Shown here piece after piece: positions 51,389 to 60,822 of a stretch of 64,000 nt of DNA. The notes below the pieces were generated by a model. The model made no database searches. It had not been told where the DNA came from and was given only the letters and a program-made list of their open reading frames with translations. Source of the stretch: Celeribacter neptunius (GTDB lineage: Bacteria; Pseudomonadota; Alphaproteobacteria; Rhodobacterales; Rhodobacteraceae); assembly GCF_900113955.1 (NCBI RefSeq), contig NZ_FORH01000008.1:218383-282382 (forward strand), read 5' to 3'. Numbering within the stretch: the first letter of the stretch is position 1; the number at the start of each line of letters is the position of its first letter. The position numbers were made by a program, and so were the translations under genes.

Positions 51389-52780
51389 ATGGTCGAAGAA
51401 CAACAGGATATCTCGCACGAGGCCGAGGACGTAGAGGACGGCTACACGCTAAGCGGCAGGGCGCTCAGCGCCATTCTCTATGCCGTGGATACGGGAGACC
51501 GGAGCAAGCTCATCGAGCTCATGGAGCCGCTGCACGCCGCCGATATCGCCGACCTTCTCGAACAGGTGAATGCTTTCGACCGGCGGCGGCTGATTCTGCT
51601 CTATGGCGAGGAATTCGACGGCGAGATCCTCTCGGAACTTGATGAGGGCATCCGCGAAGAGGTGATCCATGTGCTGCGGCCCGAGGTTCTGGCCGAGGCG
51701 GTGCGCGAGCTCGAATCCGACGACGTGGTCGATCTGGTCGAGGATCTCGAAGACGATGCGCAGGAGGCCATCCTCGCCACGCTCGAAGATGCCGACCGGG
51801 TCGCGGTCGAACAATCCCTGTCCTATCCGGAGTTTTCCGCCGGGCGCCTGATGCAGCGCGAGGTCGTGATGGGGCCGGAGCACTGGACCGTCGGGCAAGC
51901 CATAGATTTCATGCGCAATTCCGAGGAACTGCCGGATGATTTCTACCACATGGTGCTGATCGATCCGAAAATGCACGCGGTGGGCCATGTCACCCTGGGC
52001 AAGATCCTCGGCGCGCCGCGGGCGCAGCCTCTGACCGAGCTTCTGGAGCCGGGGTTCCGGACCTTTCGCGTCGACGAGAGCGAGGCGGATGTCGCCTATG
52101 CGTTCAACCAGTATCACATGATTTCCGCCCCGGTGGTCGATGCCGATGACCGGGTGGTCGGGGTGATCACCATCGATGACGCGATGAATGTTCTTGATGA
52201 GGAACACGAGGAGGACATCATGCGCCTCGCCGGTGTCGGCGAAGGCTCGCTCGCCGACCGTGTTCTGGAGACTGTGAAACAACGCATCCCCTGGCTGGGC
52301 GTCAACCTCGTCACCGCCATTCTCGCCTCGCTGGTGATCGCGCAATTCGAGGATACGATCTCGCAATTCGTGGCGCTGGCGGTGCTGATGCCGATCGTCG
52401 CCTCGATGGGTGGCAATGCCGGCACCCAGGCGCTCACCGTGGCGGTGCGCGCCATCGCCACGCGCGATCTCACAGGCGCCAACGTCTGGCGGGTGATCCG
52501 GCGCGAGGTTCTGGTTGGCCTGACCAATGGCCTGGTCTTTGCCGTGGTCATGGGGGTGGTGGGGCTGATCTGGTTCGGCTCTCCGGCCTTGGGCGGGGTG
52601 ATCGGCGCTGCCATGGTGATTAATCTGGTGATCGCAGGCCTCGCGGGGATCGGCATTCCGGTGCTGCTGGAGCGGATCGGCGTCGACCCGGCGCTGGCCT
52701 CGGGCGCTTTCGTCACCACGGTCACCGATGTGGTCGGGTTCTTTGCCTTTCTGGGGCTGGCAGGGATGGTGCTTCTGTGA
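51389..52780 (+). CDS. mgtE: Magnesium transporter MgtE
   Basis: A 463-residue protein with the MgtE N-domain (LLEQVNAFDRRRLILLYGEEFDGEILSELDEG), a CBS pair (AGRLMQREVVMGPEHWTVGQ..., and EADVAYAFNQYHMISAPVVDADDRVVGVITIDD), and five spans ending PVLLERIGVDPALASGAFVTTVTDVVGFF. The conserved MGGNAGTQALTVAVRAIA is the pore signature. The cytosolic domains sense Mg2+. Its end overlaps the next start by GTGA. Confidence 0.95.
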   Translation: MVEEQQDISHEAEDVEDGYTLSGRALSAILYAVDTGDRSKLIELMEPLHAADIADLLEQVNAFDRRRLILLYGEEFDGEILSELDEGIREEVIHVLRPEVLAEAVRELESDDVVDLVEDLEDDAQEAILATLEDADRVAVEQSLSYPEFSAGRLMQREVVMGPEHWTVGQAIDFMRNSEELPDDFYHMVLIDPKMHAVGHVTLGKILGAPRAQPLTELLEPGFRTFRVDESEADVAYAFNQYHMISAPVVDADDRVVGVITIDDAMNVLDEEHEEDIMRLAGVGEGSLADRVLETVKQRIPWLGVNLVTAILASLVIAQFEDTISQFVALAVLMPIVASMGGNAGTQALTVAVRAIATRDLTGANVWRVIRREVLVGLTNGLVFAVVMGVVGLIWFGSPALGGVIGAAMVINLVIAGLAGIGIPVLLERIGVDPALASGAFVTTVTDVVGFFAFLGLAGMVLL

Positions 52781-53343
52781 CGAATTTGATCGAAGCGAAA
52801 GCGGCGCTGCGCAGGGCTGCGAAAGAGGCGCGCGCGATCGCGCATGGCGCCGGCGATGGTGCGGCGGAGCAAGCGTTGCAACTGCTTTTGGGATTCCTGA
52901 GCCCCCATGCCGGCAAGCCGGTGGCGGGCTATATGCCTCTGGGCAGCGAGCTGGACCCGCGTCCGGCCATGGCGGCACTTTGCGCCCGTGGCTCCGTGGT
53001 GGTGCCGGTGGTCGAGGCCAAGGCCCAGCCGCTGCGCTTTGATCTCTGGACACCTCAGACGGATATGGTTCCCGGCGCCTTCGGTGCGCTGATCCCGGCG
53101 CAGTCGCAGCCGGTCCGGCCGGATGTGGTGATCGTGCCGATGCTGGCGTTCAGCCGCGATGGGCACAGGCTCGGCTATGGCGGCGGCTTCTATGATCGCA
53201 CGCTCGAAAAGCTCCGGGCCGAGGCGCCGGTCTTTGCCGTCGGTCTTGCCTATGCCGGGCAGGAGGCGCGGGACCTGCCGGTGGAACCCACCGATGCGCC
53301 CCTGGACGCGATCGTGACGGAACGCGAAGTTCTGACATTCTGA
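52777..53343 (+). CDS. 5-formyltetrahydrofolate cyclo-ligase
   Basis: A 188-residue protein starting with GTG in a GTGA overlap with mgtE. It shows PVAGYMPLGSELDPRP, DVVIVPMLAFSRDGHRLGYGGGFYDRTLE (the family signature), and ALDAIVTEREVLTF-type ending. It makes 5,10-methenyl-THF from 5-formyl-THF with ATP. Confidence 0.93.
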   Translation: MTNLIEAKAALRRAAKEARAIAHGAGDGAAEQALQLLLGFLSPHAGKPVAGYMPLGSELDPRPAMAALCARGSVVVPVVEAKAQPLRFDLWTPQTDMVPGAFGALIPAQSQPVRPDVVIVPMLAFSRDGHRLGYGGGFYDRTLEKLRAEAPVFAVGLAYAGQEARDLPVEPTDAPLDAIVTEREVLTF

Positions 53344-53354
53344 GAGGATATCCC

Positions 53355-54125
53355 ATGCAATTGCCGGTGAACCGTTTCAAACAGGCGCTCAAAGACGGGC
53401 GCATGCAATGGGGGATCTGGCAGACTTTCGGCGGACCGGACATGGCGGAGCTTCTGGCCGCTTCCGGCTATGACTGGGTGCTGATCGACGGCGAACATGG
53501 CGCCTTCGATGTGGGCGAGATCCGGCCTTGCCTGCAGGCGGTGGCGGGCTATCCCGACTGTTCCCCGGTGGTGCGCCTCTGCGAACTCGACACGGCGCTG
53601 ATCAAGCGCAATCTCGATCAAGGCGCCCAGACGCTGATGGTGCCGATGATCAATACTGCCGCGGAGGCCCGCGCCGCCGTATCCGCCATGCGCTTTGCGC
53701 CTGAGGGGACTCGCGGGTTCAACAGCGCGACCCGGGCCGGGCGCTATGGTGCCATCGCCGATTATGGCACCCGCGCGAAAGACGAGCTCTGCCTCATCGT
53801 TCAGCTCGAGAGCCGAGCTGCGCTCGGAAATCTCGAGGAGATCGCCGCGGTCGAGGGCGTCGATGCGGTGTTTATCGGCCCGGCCGATCTCGCTGCCGAC
53901 ATGGGCTATCCGGGCAATCTCGCCGCCCCCGAGGTGCAGGATGCGGTGGAAGACGCGATCGCGCGCCTGAAAGCGCTTGGCATGCCCGCCGGGATCTTCA
54001 CCCTCGATCCGGAGATGCAGCGCCGTGCCATCGCCGCCGGCGCCAGTTTCAACGCGCTGGGCCTCGATGCGCTGATGCTGATGCAGGCGGCACAGGCGCG
54101 TTTGGCGCAGTTTCGAGGCGCCTGA
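53355..54125 (+). CDS. HpcH/HpaI aldolase family protein
   Basis: A 256-residue class II 2-keto acid aldolase: QWGIWQTFGGPDMAELLAASGYDWVLIDGEHGAFDVGE with the general-base His, AQTLMVPMINTAAEARAAV, GTRGFNSATRAGRYG, QLESRAALGNLEEIAAVEGVDAVFIGPADLAADMGY (metal Glu and Asp). It cleaves 4-hydroxy-2-oxo acids such as HHED or KDR to pyruvate plus an aldehyde; the actual substrate is not fixed. ATG 53355 lies 11 bp after the preceding stop. Confidence 0.9.
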   Translation: MQLPVNRFKQALKDGRMQWGIWQTFGGPDMAELLAASGYDWVLIDGEHGAFDVGEIRPCLQAVAGYPDCSPVVRLCELDTALIKRNLDQGAQTLMVPMINTAAEARAAVSAMRFAPEGTRGFNSATRAGRYGAIADYGTRAKDELCLIVQLESRAALGNLEEIAAVEGVDAVFIGPADLAADMGYPGNLAAPEVQDAVEDAIARLKALGMPAGIFTLDPEMQRRAIAAGASFNALGLDALMLMQAAQARLAQFRGA

Positions 54126-54217
54126 TCGGTGCCTGAGGCCAATTTTTCGCCAAAACCCGAGAGAAAACAAGCGCCCCGGCTTGCGTGCGCCCGTGGGCGC
54201 GCCTATGGCTGTCCCCC

Positions 54218-55030
54218 ATGAAAATACTGTTTCTCGGAGATATCGTCGGCAGCGCCGGTCGCAAGGCGGTGATCGAACGTGTCCCCCAGCTGCGTCGCGA
54301 CTGGGGGCTGGATTTCGTTGTGGTCAATGGCGAGAACTCGACCAATGGCATGGGGCTCTCGGGCGATCACGCCAAGTCGCTTCTGGCCGCCGAGGTCGAT
54401 TGCCTGACGCTCGGCGATCATGCCTTTGACCAAAAGGACATGATGCAGTTCTGCGAAAGCGAGACCCGGGTCATTCGCCCGATCAATTTCGCCAAGGTCG
54501 CCCCGGGGCGTGGCGTGCGGATTTTCGAGGATGCCCGCGGGCGGCGCATTCTGGTGGCGCAGGTCTTGGGGCAGGTCTTCATGAAACGCCCCTTTGACGA
54601 TCCGTTCTCGGCCTTGGACAAGGTTTTCATGACCCACAAGCTCGGCGGTGCCATTCAGGCGGCGCTCATCGATGTGCATTGCGAGGCCACGTCGGAGAAA
54701 ATGGCCATGGGGCATTTCTGTGACGGCAAGGCCTCGGTCGTGGTCGGCACCCACACCCATGTCTGCACCGGCGATGCGCAGATCCTGCCCGCCGGCACCG
54801 CTTATCTGACGGATGCCGGCATGTGCGGCGATTACAATTCGGTCATCGGCATGGACAAGGCGGAGCCGCTCAGGCGGTTCGTCACCGGCATGGCCAAGGG
54901 GCGCTATGAGCCCGCCAAAGGCGAGGCGACGCTCTCGGGCGTCTATGTCGAAACCGACGACAAGACCGGGCTGGCCAAGCGGGTCAAACAGATCCGTGTC
55001 GGTGGCCGGCTCGAGCAAAGCACGCCGTAA
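54218..55030 (+). CDS. YmdB-like metallophosphoesterase (TIGR00282 family)
   Basis: A 270-residue protein beginning MKILFLGDIVGSAGRKAVIE. VVNGENSTNGMGLSGDHAKSL, TLGDHAFDQKDMM, INFAKVAPGRGVRI, and GTHTHVCTGDAQILPAGTAYLTDAGMCGDYNSVIGMD hold the binuclear metal site. Homologues hydrolyse 2',3'- or 3',5'-cyclic AMP. ATG 54218 is the family start. Confidence 0.93.
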   Translation: MKILFLGDIVGSAGRKAVIERVPQLRRDWGLDFVVVNGENSTNGMGLSGDHAKSLLAAEVDCLTLGDHAFDQKDMMQFCESETRVIRPINFAKVAPGRGVRIFEDARGRRILVAQVLGQVFMKRPFDDPFSALDKVFMTHKLGGAIQAALIDVHCEATSEKMAMGHFCDGKASVVVGTHTHVCTGDAQILPAGTAYLTDAGMCGDYNSVIGMDKAEPLRRFVTGMAKGRYEPAKGEATLSGVYVETDDKTGLAKRVKQIRVGGRLEQSTP

Positions 55031-55187
55031 CGCGCGGAGGGCGGGCGCAGCGTCGGTTTCGGGAAAAACGTCCATTTTTTGACCGTTTGGCAGAAGGGCG
55101 TCCGTCTGCCTGCGGCGTTTGGCGCTTGTGAAGACCCCGGCTTACGGGTCATATTGCGCGGGACGGGACAAGTAGACGCGAGTATCC

Positions 55188-56969
55188 ATGGAGCTATTTC
55201 ATTTCAGCCCAATGACAGAGGCGGTTGTCGCCCTCGTCGTCGTCGGCTTCATGTTCGTGCTCTTCGTGCGCGAGATTTTCCCGACCGAGGTGGTGGCCAT
55301 CGCCGGCGCCGCGCTGATGATCATCTTCGGCATCCTCCCCTATGAGGCCGGTCTCAAAGTGCTGTCCAACCCGGCGCCCTGGACCATCGGGGCGATGTTC
55401 ATCGTCATGGGGGCGCTGGTGCGCACCGGCGGGCTCGAATGGTTCACCCGCCAGGCCGGGGCTTATGCCGAGACCCATCCGTCGGTGGCCATCGGCATGC
55501 TGCTTCTCGTCGTTGTGGTGCTCTCGGCCTTCGTTGCCAATACGCCGGTCGTGGTGGTGATGATCCCGGTGTTCGTGCAGCTTTCGGGCAAGCTCGGCGT
55601 CGCGCCCTCGAAATTGCTGATCCCGTTGAGCTACTCGGCGATCATGGGGGGCACGATCACGCTTCTGGGCACGTCGACCAACCTTCTGGTCGATGGTGTG
55701 GCGCGTGCGCAGGGGCTCGAGCCCTTTACCATTTTCGAAGTCTCCATTCTCGGCCTCGTGGTCACCGCCTGGGGCATGCTTTACCTGATGCTGTTCGGGC
55801 GGCATCTCCTGCCGGAGCGCGACAGCCTAGCGGCCATGCTGTCGTCGGGCCGCGCGAAGATGAAATTCTTCACCGAAGCGGTGATCCCGCCGGACAGCAA
55901 CCTCATTGGCCGCGAGATCACCGGGGTGCAGCTGTTCAAACGCGACGGCGTGCGCCTCATCGACGTCATTCGCGGCGACAAATCCTATCGTCACGAGCTC
56001 GAAGGCTTCACCATCGAGGTCGGGGACCGGATCGTGCTGCGCTCGAAAATCACCGAGCTTCTGAGCCTGCAGCGCGACAAATCCCTCAAGCGTGTCGATC
56101 AGGTCTCGGCGGTCGAGACCACCACCATGGAAGTGCTGATCACGCCGGGCTGTAAGATGGTCGGACGGGCGCTCTCTTCGATGCGGCTGCGCCGCCGCTA
56201 TGGCGTCTATGTCCTGGCAGTGCATCGTCGCAATCAGAACCTCGGCCAGCAGATCCAGGATCTGGTGGTGCGCGTCGGTGATACGCTTCTGCTCGAAGGT
56301 GCGCCGGCGGATATCCAGCGCCTTGCTGCCGATATGGATATGGGCGATGTCTCGAAACCCACCGAGCGCGCCTATCACCGCTCGCATGCGCCGATTGCCA
56401 TCATTGCGATGTTCTCCATCGTCGTGCTGGCGGCTCTGGGCGTGGCGCCGATCCTGATGCTGGCGGTGATCGCCGTCGCCGTGGTCCTCGTGACCCGCTG
56501 TATCGATGCCGACGAGGCGTTTTCCTTTGTCGAAGGGCGATTGCTGGCGCTGATCTTTGCCATGCTGGCGGTGGGGGCGGCGCTCGATGCTTCGGGGGCT
56601 GTGCAGCTGATCGTCGGACTGGTGGCGCCGCTCCTCGAAGGTTTGCCGGTGTTCTTTGTGGTCTGGTCGATCTTTCTGTTGACCTCGGTGCTCACCGAGC
56701 TTGTGTCCAACAACGCGGTGGCCGTCGTGGTCACACCGATCGCCATCGGTCTGGCCAATTCCATGGGGCTGGACCCGCGCGGCTTGGTGGTGGCGGTGAT
56801 GATCGCGGCCTCGGCCTCCTTTGCCACGCCGATCGGCTATCAGACCAACACCATGGTCTACGGTCCCGGCGGCTATAAATTCACCGATTACATGCGCGTC
56901 GGTATCCCGCTCAACCTCTCGATCGGGCTTCTGGCCTCGGCGGTGATCCCGCTGATTTGGCCGCTCTGA
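55188..56969 (+). CDS. SLC13 family permease with TrkA-C domains
   Basis: A 593-residue membrane protein: VVALVVVGFMFVLFVREIFP, IPLSYSAIMGGTITLLGTSTNLLVDG (the SLC13 SNT motif near residue 160), two TrkA-C-like segments (around residues 225-295 and 310-390), then C-terminal spans with LTSVLTELVSNNAVAVVVTPIAIGLANSMG and ASFATPIGYQTNTMVYGPGGYKF. It matches the sodium/sulfate or dicarboxylate symporter group with RCK-C regulation. Confidence 0.93.
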   Translation: MELFHFSPMTEAVVALVVVGFMFVLFVREIFPTEVVAIAGAALMIIFGILPYEAGLKVLSNPAPWTIGAMFIVMGALVRTGGLEWFTRQAGAYAETHPSVAIGMLLLVVVVLSAFVANTPVVVVMIPVFVQLSGKLGVAPSKLLIPLSYSAIMGGTITLLGTSTNLLVDGVARAQGLEPFTIFEVSILGLVVTAWGMLYLMLFGRHLLPERDSLAAMLSSGRAKMKFFTEAVIPPDSNLIGREITGVQLFKRDGVRLIDVIRGDKSYRHELEGFTIEVGDRIVLRSKITELLSLQRDKSLKRVDQVSAVETTTMEVLITPGCKMVGRALSSMRLRRRYGVYVLAVHRRNQNLGQQIQDLVVRVGDTLLLEGAPADIQRLAADMDMGDVSKPTERAYHRSHAPIAIIAMFSIVVLAALGVAPILMLAVIAVAVVLVTRCIDADEAFSFVEGRLLALIFAMLAVGAALDASGAVQLIVGLVAPLLEGLPVFFVVWSIFLLTSVLTELVSNNAVAVVVTPIAIGLANSMGLDPRGLVVAVMIAASASFATPIGYQTNTMVYGPGGYKFTDYMRVGIPLNLSIGLLASAVIPLIWPL

Positions 56970-57105
56970 GCGGCTTTGACCCGGGTTTTCGGGTGATTTC
57001 CGGCATTTTCCACCAGATCAAGCGGTGTGCCCGACTTGCAGCACCCGATGTGGATCGCCTATAGAGGCGCAACAGCAGATTTAATCGACTTTGCGGAGGC
57101 GCCAC

Positions 57106-57846
57106 ATGGCAGGCCATTCTAAATGGGCAAACATCCAGCACCGGAAGGGGCGTCAGGATGCCGCCCGCTCCAAGCTCTTTTCCAAACTCGCCAAGGAAAT
57201 CACCGTGGCGGCGAAAATGGGCGACCCGGATCCGGAGAAAAACCCGCGTCTGCGTCTGGCGGTGAAAACCGCGAAAACCGCCTCCTGCCCGAAAGATGTG
57301 ATCGACCGCGCGATCAAGAAGGCGCTGGGTGGCGACGCCGAGAATTACACCGAGATCCGCTATGAGGGCTATGGGCCCGAGGGCATCGCTTTCATCGTCG
57401 AGACCATGACCGACAACGTCAACCGCACCGCCTCGAATGTGCGCTCGCTCTTCACCAAGGCCGGCGGCAATCTCGGCACCTCGGGTTCCGTGGCTTTCAT
57501 GTTCGACCGTGTGGGTGAGATCACCTACGGGCCGGAAGCCGGTGATGCCGACACGGTGATGATGGCCGCCATTGAGGCGGGCGCCGAGGATGTCGAGAGC
57601 GATGAGGAAGGCCACTGGATCTACACGGTCGATGGCGATCTCGCCGCGGTCTCCGATGCGCTCGAGGCCGAGTTGGGTGAATCCAAGGAAGCCAAGCTGA
57701 TCTGGAAACCGCAGAACCGCACCGAGGTGAATCTCGAAACGGCGCAGAAACTGATGCGTCTGGTCGAGGCGCTCGAGGATGACGATGACGTGCAAAGCGT
57801 CACCGCCAATTTCGACGTGCCGGATGATGTTGCCGAACAACTCTGA
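57106..57846 (+). CDS. yebC: YebC/PmpR family transcriptional regulator or translation factor
   Basis: A 246-residue protein: [80 protein letters not shown] and [19 protein letters not shown]. It is the standard YebC family and size. Recent work links some YebC proteins to ribosome rescue at proline-rich stretches. ATG 57106 follows GCGGAGG. Confidence 0.96.
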   Translation: MAGHSKWANIQHRKGRQDAARSKLFSKLAKEITVAAKMGDPDPEKNPRLRLAVKTAKTASCPKDVIDRAIKKALGGDAENYTEIRYEGYGPEGIAFIVETMTDNVNRTASNVRSLFTKAGGNLGTSGSVAFMFDRVGEITYGPEAGDADTVMMAAIEAGAEDVESDEEGHWIYTVDGDLAAVSDALEAELGESKEAKLIWKPQNRTEVNLETAQKLMRLVEALEDDDDVQSVTANFDVPDDVAEQL

Positions 57847-57873
57847 TCTGATGCGACACATGCAATGATGAAG

Positions 57874-57902
57874 CCCCGCCTTTTGGCGGGGTTTTGTTTT
57901 TT
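57874..57902 (+). terminator. Intrinsic terminator of yebC
   Basis: CCCCGCC (57874-57880) pairs with GGCGGGG (57885-57891) around TTTT, followed by TTTTGTTTTTT. Confidence 0.85.
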
Positions 57903-57980
57903 GGGGCTGAAGGGCGGCAATGCGGGACTTTCCTGCCATTCGAGCAAAGCGTAACCGCTCGGAATCAAGCCGAAGGCGCC

Positions 57981-58117
57981 GGGCGTGCGCCGGACCGTCC
58001 TGGCGGTCAGGCGCATTTGTCATCCTCGCGCGACAGATTGATCTTTATCGGATTTGGCTGACATAAAGCGCAGACCACAAAGAACAGATGCGCCTGCCCA
58101 CGGTCCGGCGCACGCCC
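57981..58117 (+). repeat. Intergenic inverted-arm repeat element, copy B
   Basis: Perfect 18-bp arms GGGCGTGCGCCGGACCGT (57981-57998) and ACGGTCCGGCGCACGCCC (58100-58117). An inner pair CAGGCGCAT (58008-58016) and ATGCGCCTG (58089-58097) continues the stem. The core starts GGCGCATTTG at 58010 and includes TCGGATTTGGCTG at 58048 and ATAAAG at 58063, 53 nt after the core start. It is the best-preserved copy; a long imperfect hairpin is expected in RNA or DNA. Confidence 0.75.
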
Positions 58118-58153
58118 CTACATCCCAATGTCCCCAATGGGCTCAGAACCGTC

Positions 58154-59050
58154 TCACCCCTGCACCAGCTGCGCCTTTGCCACCCGTCTCACCGCCTCGG
58201 TCAAAGGCGCCAGCATCGGTGCGGACAGTCGCGAGACATGCCAGTAGAGCGCGATATCCACCGGCGCCTCCGCGAGCGCTACGAGACGTCCTGCGGCGAG
58301 ATGCGGTGCCAAAAGCGACAGCGGGTTGAGCCCCCAGCCCAGCCCGGAGAGCGCCGCATCGACAAAGCCCTGGGTCGAGGGAATGCGATGGGACGGGAGT
58401 GCGATGCGCTGACCGGTCAGCTGCCGCACCCAATTGTCCTGCAGCCGATCCTTTTCGTCATAGACCAGCGAGGGCGCGCGGCTGAGGGTCTCTGCCGTGA
58501 CGCCTTCGGGAAAGTGCCGGGCAAGGAACCCCGGTGACGCCACGGGGAGGTAGCGCAGCGCGCCCAGCGGATGGATGTCACAGCCCGGCACCGCCGTGTC
58601 GCGCGCCGAGACCGCCGCCATCACCTCGCCGCGTTTGAGCCAGTCGGCGGAATGATCCTGATCGTCGATCTGGAGCTGAAACAACAGCCCCGGCAGATCC
58701 GCCATCGCGGGGGTGAACCAGGTGGCCAGCGTGTCGGCATTGACCGCCAACGGCACCGGCACGGCCTCTCCGACCTCATCGCCGAGATCCTGACCAAGGT
58801 CCTTGGCGAGCTGGCGTTCCAGCAGCCCGATCTCCTGCATGTGCCGGGCCAGCCGCGTGCCGGTCTCGGTGCCGCGACAGGGCGTGCCGCGCAGCACCAG
58901 TGGCGTGCCCATGCGCTCTTCCAGCGCCTTGATCCGTTGCGAGACCGCCGAAGGGGTCACGGCGAGCCGATGTGCGGCGGCGTCGAAACTGCCGGTCTGC
59001 AGCACGGCGGCAAGCGCGGCGAGCGCCGGATAATCGTTTGAATTAAGCAT
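58154..59050 (-). CDS. argP: ArgP-type LysR family regulator
   Basis: A 298-residue LTTR: DYPALAALAAVLQTGSFDAAAHRLAVTPSAVSQRIKALEERMGTPLVLRG, with RIKALEERMG as in ArgP/IciA. The C-terminal domain is the lysine/arginine-sensing type. It is divergent from an argO-like exporter gene, the standard arrangement, so it should activate export in response to basic amino acids. Confidence 0.93.
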   Translation of the reverse strand: MLNSNDYPALAALAAVLQTGSFDAAAHRLAVTPSAVSQRIKALEERMGTPLVLRGTPCRGTETGTRLARHMQEIGLLERQLAKDLGQDLGDEVGEAVPVPLAVNADTLATWFTPAMADLPGLLFQLQIDDQDHSADWLKRGEVMAAVSARDTAVPGCDIHPLGALRYLPVASPGFLARHFPEGVTAETLSRAPSLVYDEKDRLQDNWVRQLTGQRIALPSHRIPSTQGFVDAALSGLGWGLNPLSLLAPHLAAGRLVALAEAPVDIALYWHVSRLSAPMLAPLTEAVRRVAKAQLVQG

Positions 59051-59134
59051 GTCTAATCTTCACATAGATTTCTTAATTTGTCTAACTCGCGGCAGGGGCC
59101 TATTGCGGGGCGGAGATATGAGGACCGACACACC

Positions 59135-59752
59135 ATGATCAACGCCGCCCTGACCGGATTTCTCACCGGGCTTTCCCTGATTGTCGCCATCGGCGCGCAG
59201 AATGCTTTCGTGCTGCGCCAGGGGCTTTGGCGACGCCATGTGCTGGCGGTGGTGCTGGCCTGTGCGTTCTCGGACGCGCTGTTGATCTCCGTGGGTGTCT
59301 ATGCCTCCGCGCAGATCAGCCAGCGTATCCCGGCGCTCCTGCCGCTGATGCGGTGGGGCGGGGCGGCCTTTCTGACGGTGTACGGGGCGAAGGCGGCCTG
59401 GGCGGCCTATAAGGGCGGTGAACATCTCGACGCGGCGCGAAACGATGCGGCGCGCGACAGCCAGAGCCTGCGTGCGGCACTGCTGACCTGCCTTGCGCTG
59501 ACCTGGCTCAACCCGCATGTCTATCTCGATACGGTGGTGCTTTTGGGGGCGATTTCGGCGCGCTTCGCAGAGGCCCGGGCCGGGTTCGCGCTTGGCGCTG
59601 TCACCGCCTCCTTCCTGTTCTTCTTTGCGCTGGGCTACGGGGCGCGGCTGCTGCAGCCGCTGTTTGCCCGCCCTCGGGCCTGGCAGCTGCTCGATGCGCT
59701 GATCGCCCTGGTGATGTGGAAGATTGCATTGAGCCTTGTGCTCGCAGGATGA
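59135..59752 (+). CDS. argO: LysE/ArgO-type amino acid exporter
   Basis: A 205-residue protein with about five or six spans: GFLTGLSLIVAIGAQNAFVLRQGLWRRHVL (LysE signature GAQNAFVLRQG), ALLTCLALTWLNPHVYLDTVVLLGAIS. It exports lysine or arginine. Divergent from argP over 84 bp. ATG 59135 is preceded by a weak ribosome-binding site. Confidence 0.94.
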   Translation: MINAALTGFLTGLSLIVAIGAQNAFVLRQGLWRRHVLAVVLACAFSDALLISVGVYASAQISQRIPALLPLMRWGGAAFLTVYGAKAAWAAYKGGEHLDAARNDAARDSQSLRAALLTCLALTWLNPHVYLDTVVLLGAISARFAEARAGFALGAVTASFLFFFALGYGARLLQPLFARPRAWQLLDALIALVMWKIALSLVLAG

Positions 59753-59789
59753 ATTGCCAAGGTCCGGCATTTGCCCGAGAGTTGCGCCC

Positions 59790-60695
59790 ATGACCACAGC
59801 CTCCAGCTCCGCGCCCGATACCGGCCCGAACACCGTCAAAGGCGTCCTCTGGATGCTCTTCGTCACGTTCAATTTCGTGATGGTGAATGTGCTGGTGAAG
59901 TACATCGGCACCGATCTTCCGGTTCTGGAAACGGCGTTTCTGCGCTTCGCGCTCGGCGCGGTCTTCCTGATCCCGATGCTCGGCACGGTGCGTCAGGTGC
60001 GCTTTACCGCCGAGATCTGGAAACTCGCCATCACCCGGGCGCTGTTTCATGCGACGGCCATGTCGCTGTGGTTCTTTGCCATGACCCGTATCCCGATGAG
60101 CGAGGTGACGGCGATGAACTTCATGAACCCGATCTACATCACCATCGGCGCGGTGCTGATCTTTCGCGAACGTATCGCGTTGCAGCGCAGTCTCGCCCTT
60201 GTTGTGGCGGTCATCGGCGGGCTGGTGATCCTGCGGCCGGGGTTCCGGGCACTCGATCCGGGCCATGTTGCGATGATCTTTTCGGCCATGGCCTTTGCCG
60301 GCAGCTATCTCCTTGCCAATGCGCTCAACAAACGTGTGCCGTCGACCGTGGTGGTCTTTCTGATGTCGACCATGGTGCCGGTGGTGATCGCGCCTCTGGC
60401 GCTCGCCCATTGGCAGGCGCCGAACTGGACGCAGCTCGGAATGCTGTTCCTGACCGCCGCCTTCGCCACGACGGCGCATTATTCGATGATGCGGGCCTTT
60501 GCCCATGCACCGCAATCGGTGGTGCAACCGGTGACATTCGTGCAGCTGGTCTGGGCGACGATCCTGGGCATGGTGCTTTTCGGCGAGGCTTTCGACCCGT
60601 TCGTCATGCTCGGCGGCGCGATGATCATCGGGGCGATCTCCTTTATCACATGGCGTGAAAAACGGGCGAGACAGCGCGCCGCGCGGACCGGCTGA
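59790..60695 (+). CDS. EamA/DMT family transporter
   Basis: A 301-residue protein with ten spans and two EamA repeats: VNVLVKYIGTDLPVLETAFLRFALGA, and AHYSMMRAFAHAPQSVVQPVTFVQLVWATILGMVLFGE. This is the S-adenosylmethionine/drug transporter-like group typical of alphaproteobacteria; the substrate is unknown. It follows argO by 37 bp. Confidence 0.92.
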   Translation: MTTASSSAPDTGPNTVKGVLWMLFVTFNFVMVNVLVKYIGTDLPVLETAFLRFALGAVFLIPMLGTVRQVRFTAEIWKLAITRALFHATAMSLWFFAMTRIPMSEVTAMNFMNPIYITIGAVLIFRERIALQRSLALVVAVIGGLVILRPGFRALDPGHVAMIFSAMAFAGSYLLANALNKRVPSTVVVFLMSTMVPVVIAPLALAHWQAPNWTQLGMLFLTAAFATTAHYSMMRAFAHAPQSVVQPVTFVQLVWATILGMVLFGEAFDPFVMLGGAMIIGAISFITWREKRARQRAARTG

Positions 60696-60743
60696 GCCGA
60701 TCGGGGAAATGCGCTTCAAACCGGCCAGAAACCGTATTTTATT

Positions 60744-60757
60744 TTGATCCTCGTCAA
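60744..60757. promoter_or_regulatory. FNR/FnrL-type binding site
   Basis: TTGATCCTCGTCAA fits TTGAT-N4-(A/G)TCAA, the oxygen-responsive FNR-family box. It lies 66 bp upstream of the DUF465 gene. Confidence 0.65.
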
Positions 60758-60822
60758 GGCGTGATGCACGTCGAAACGGTCAGACTGTGAGCGACCAAGG
60801 ACAAAGATACGAGGAGAAGCGC

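Larger units (their letters stand above)
57847..58153. other. Convergent intergenic region (307 bp) with terminator and repeat element B
   Basis: Between yebC and argP. It carries the yebC terminator and copy B of the repeat family; no protein gene was found. Confidence 0.6.
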
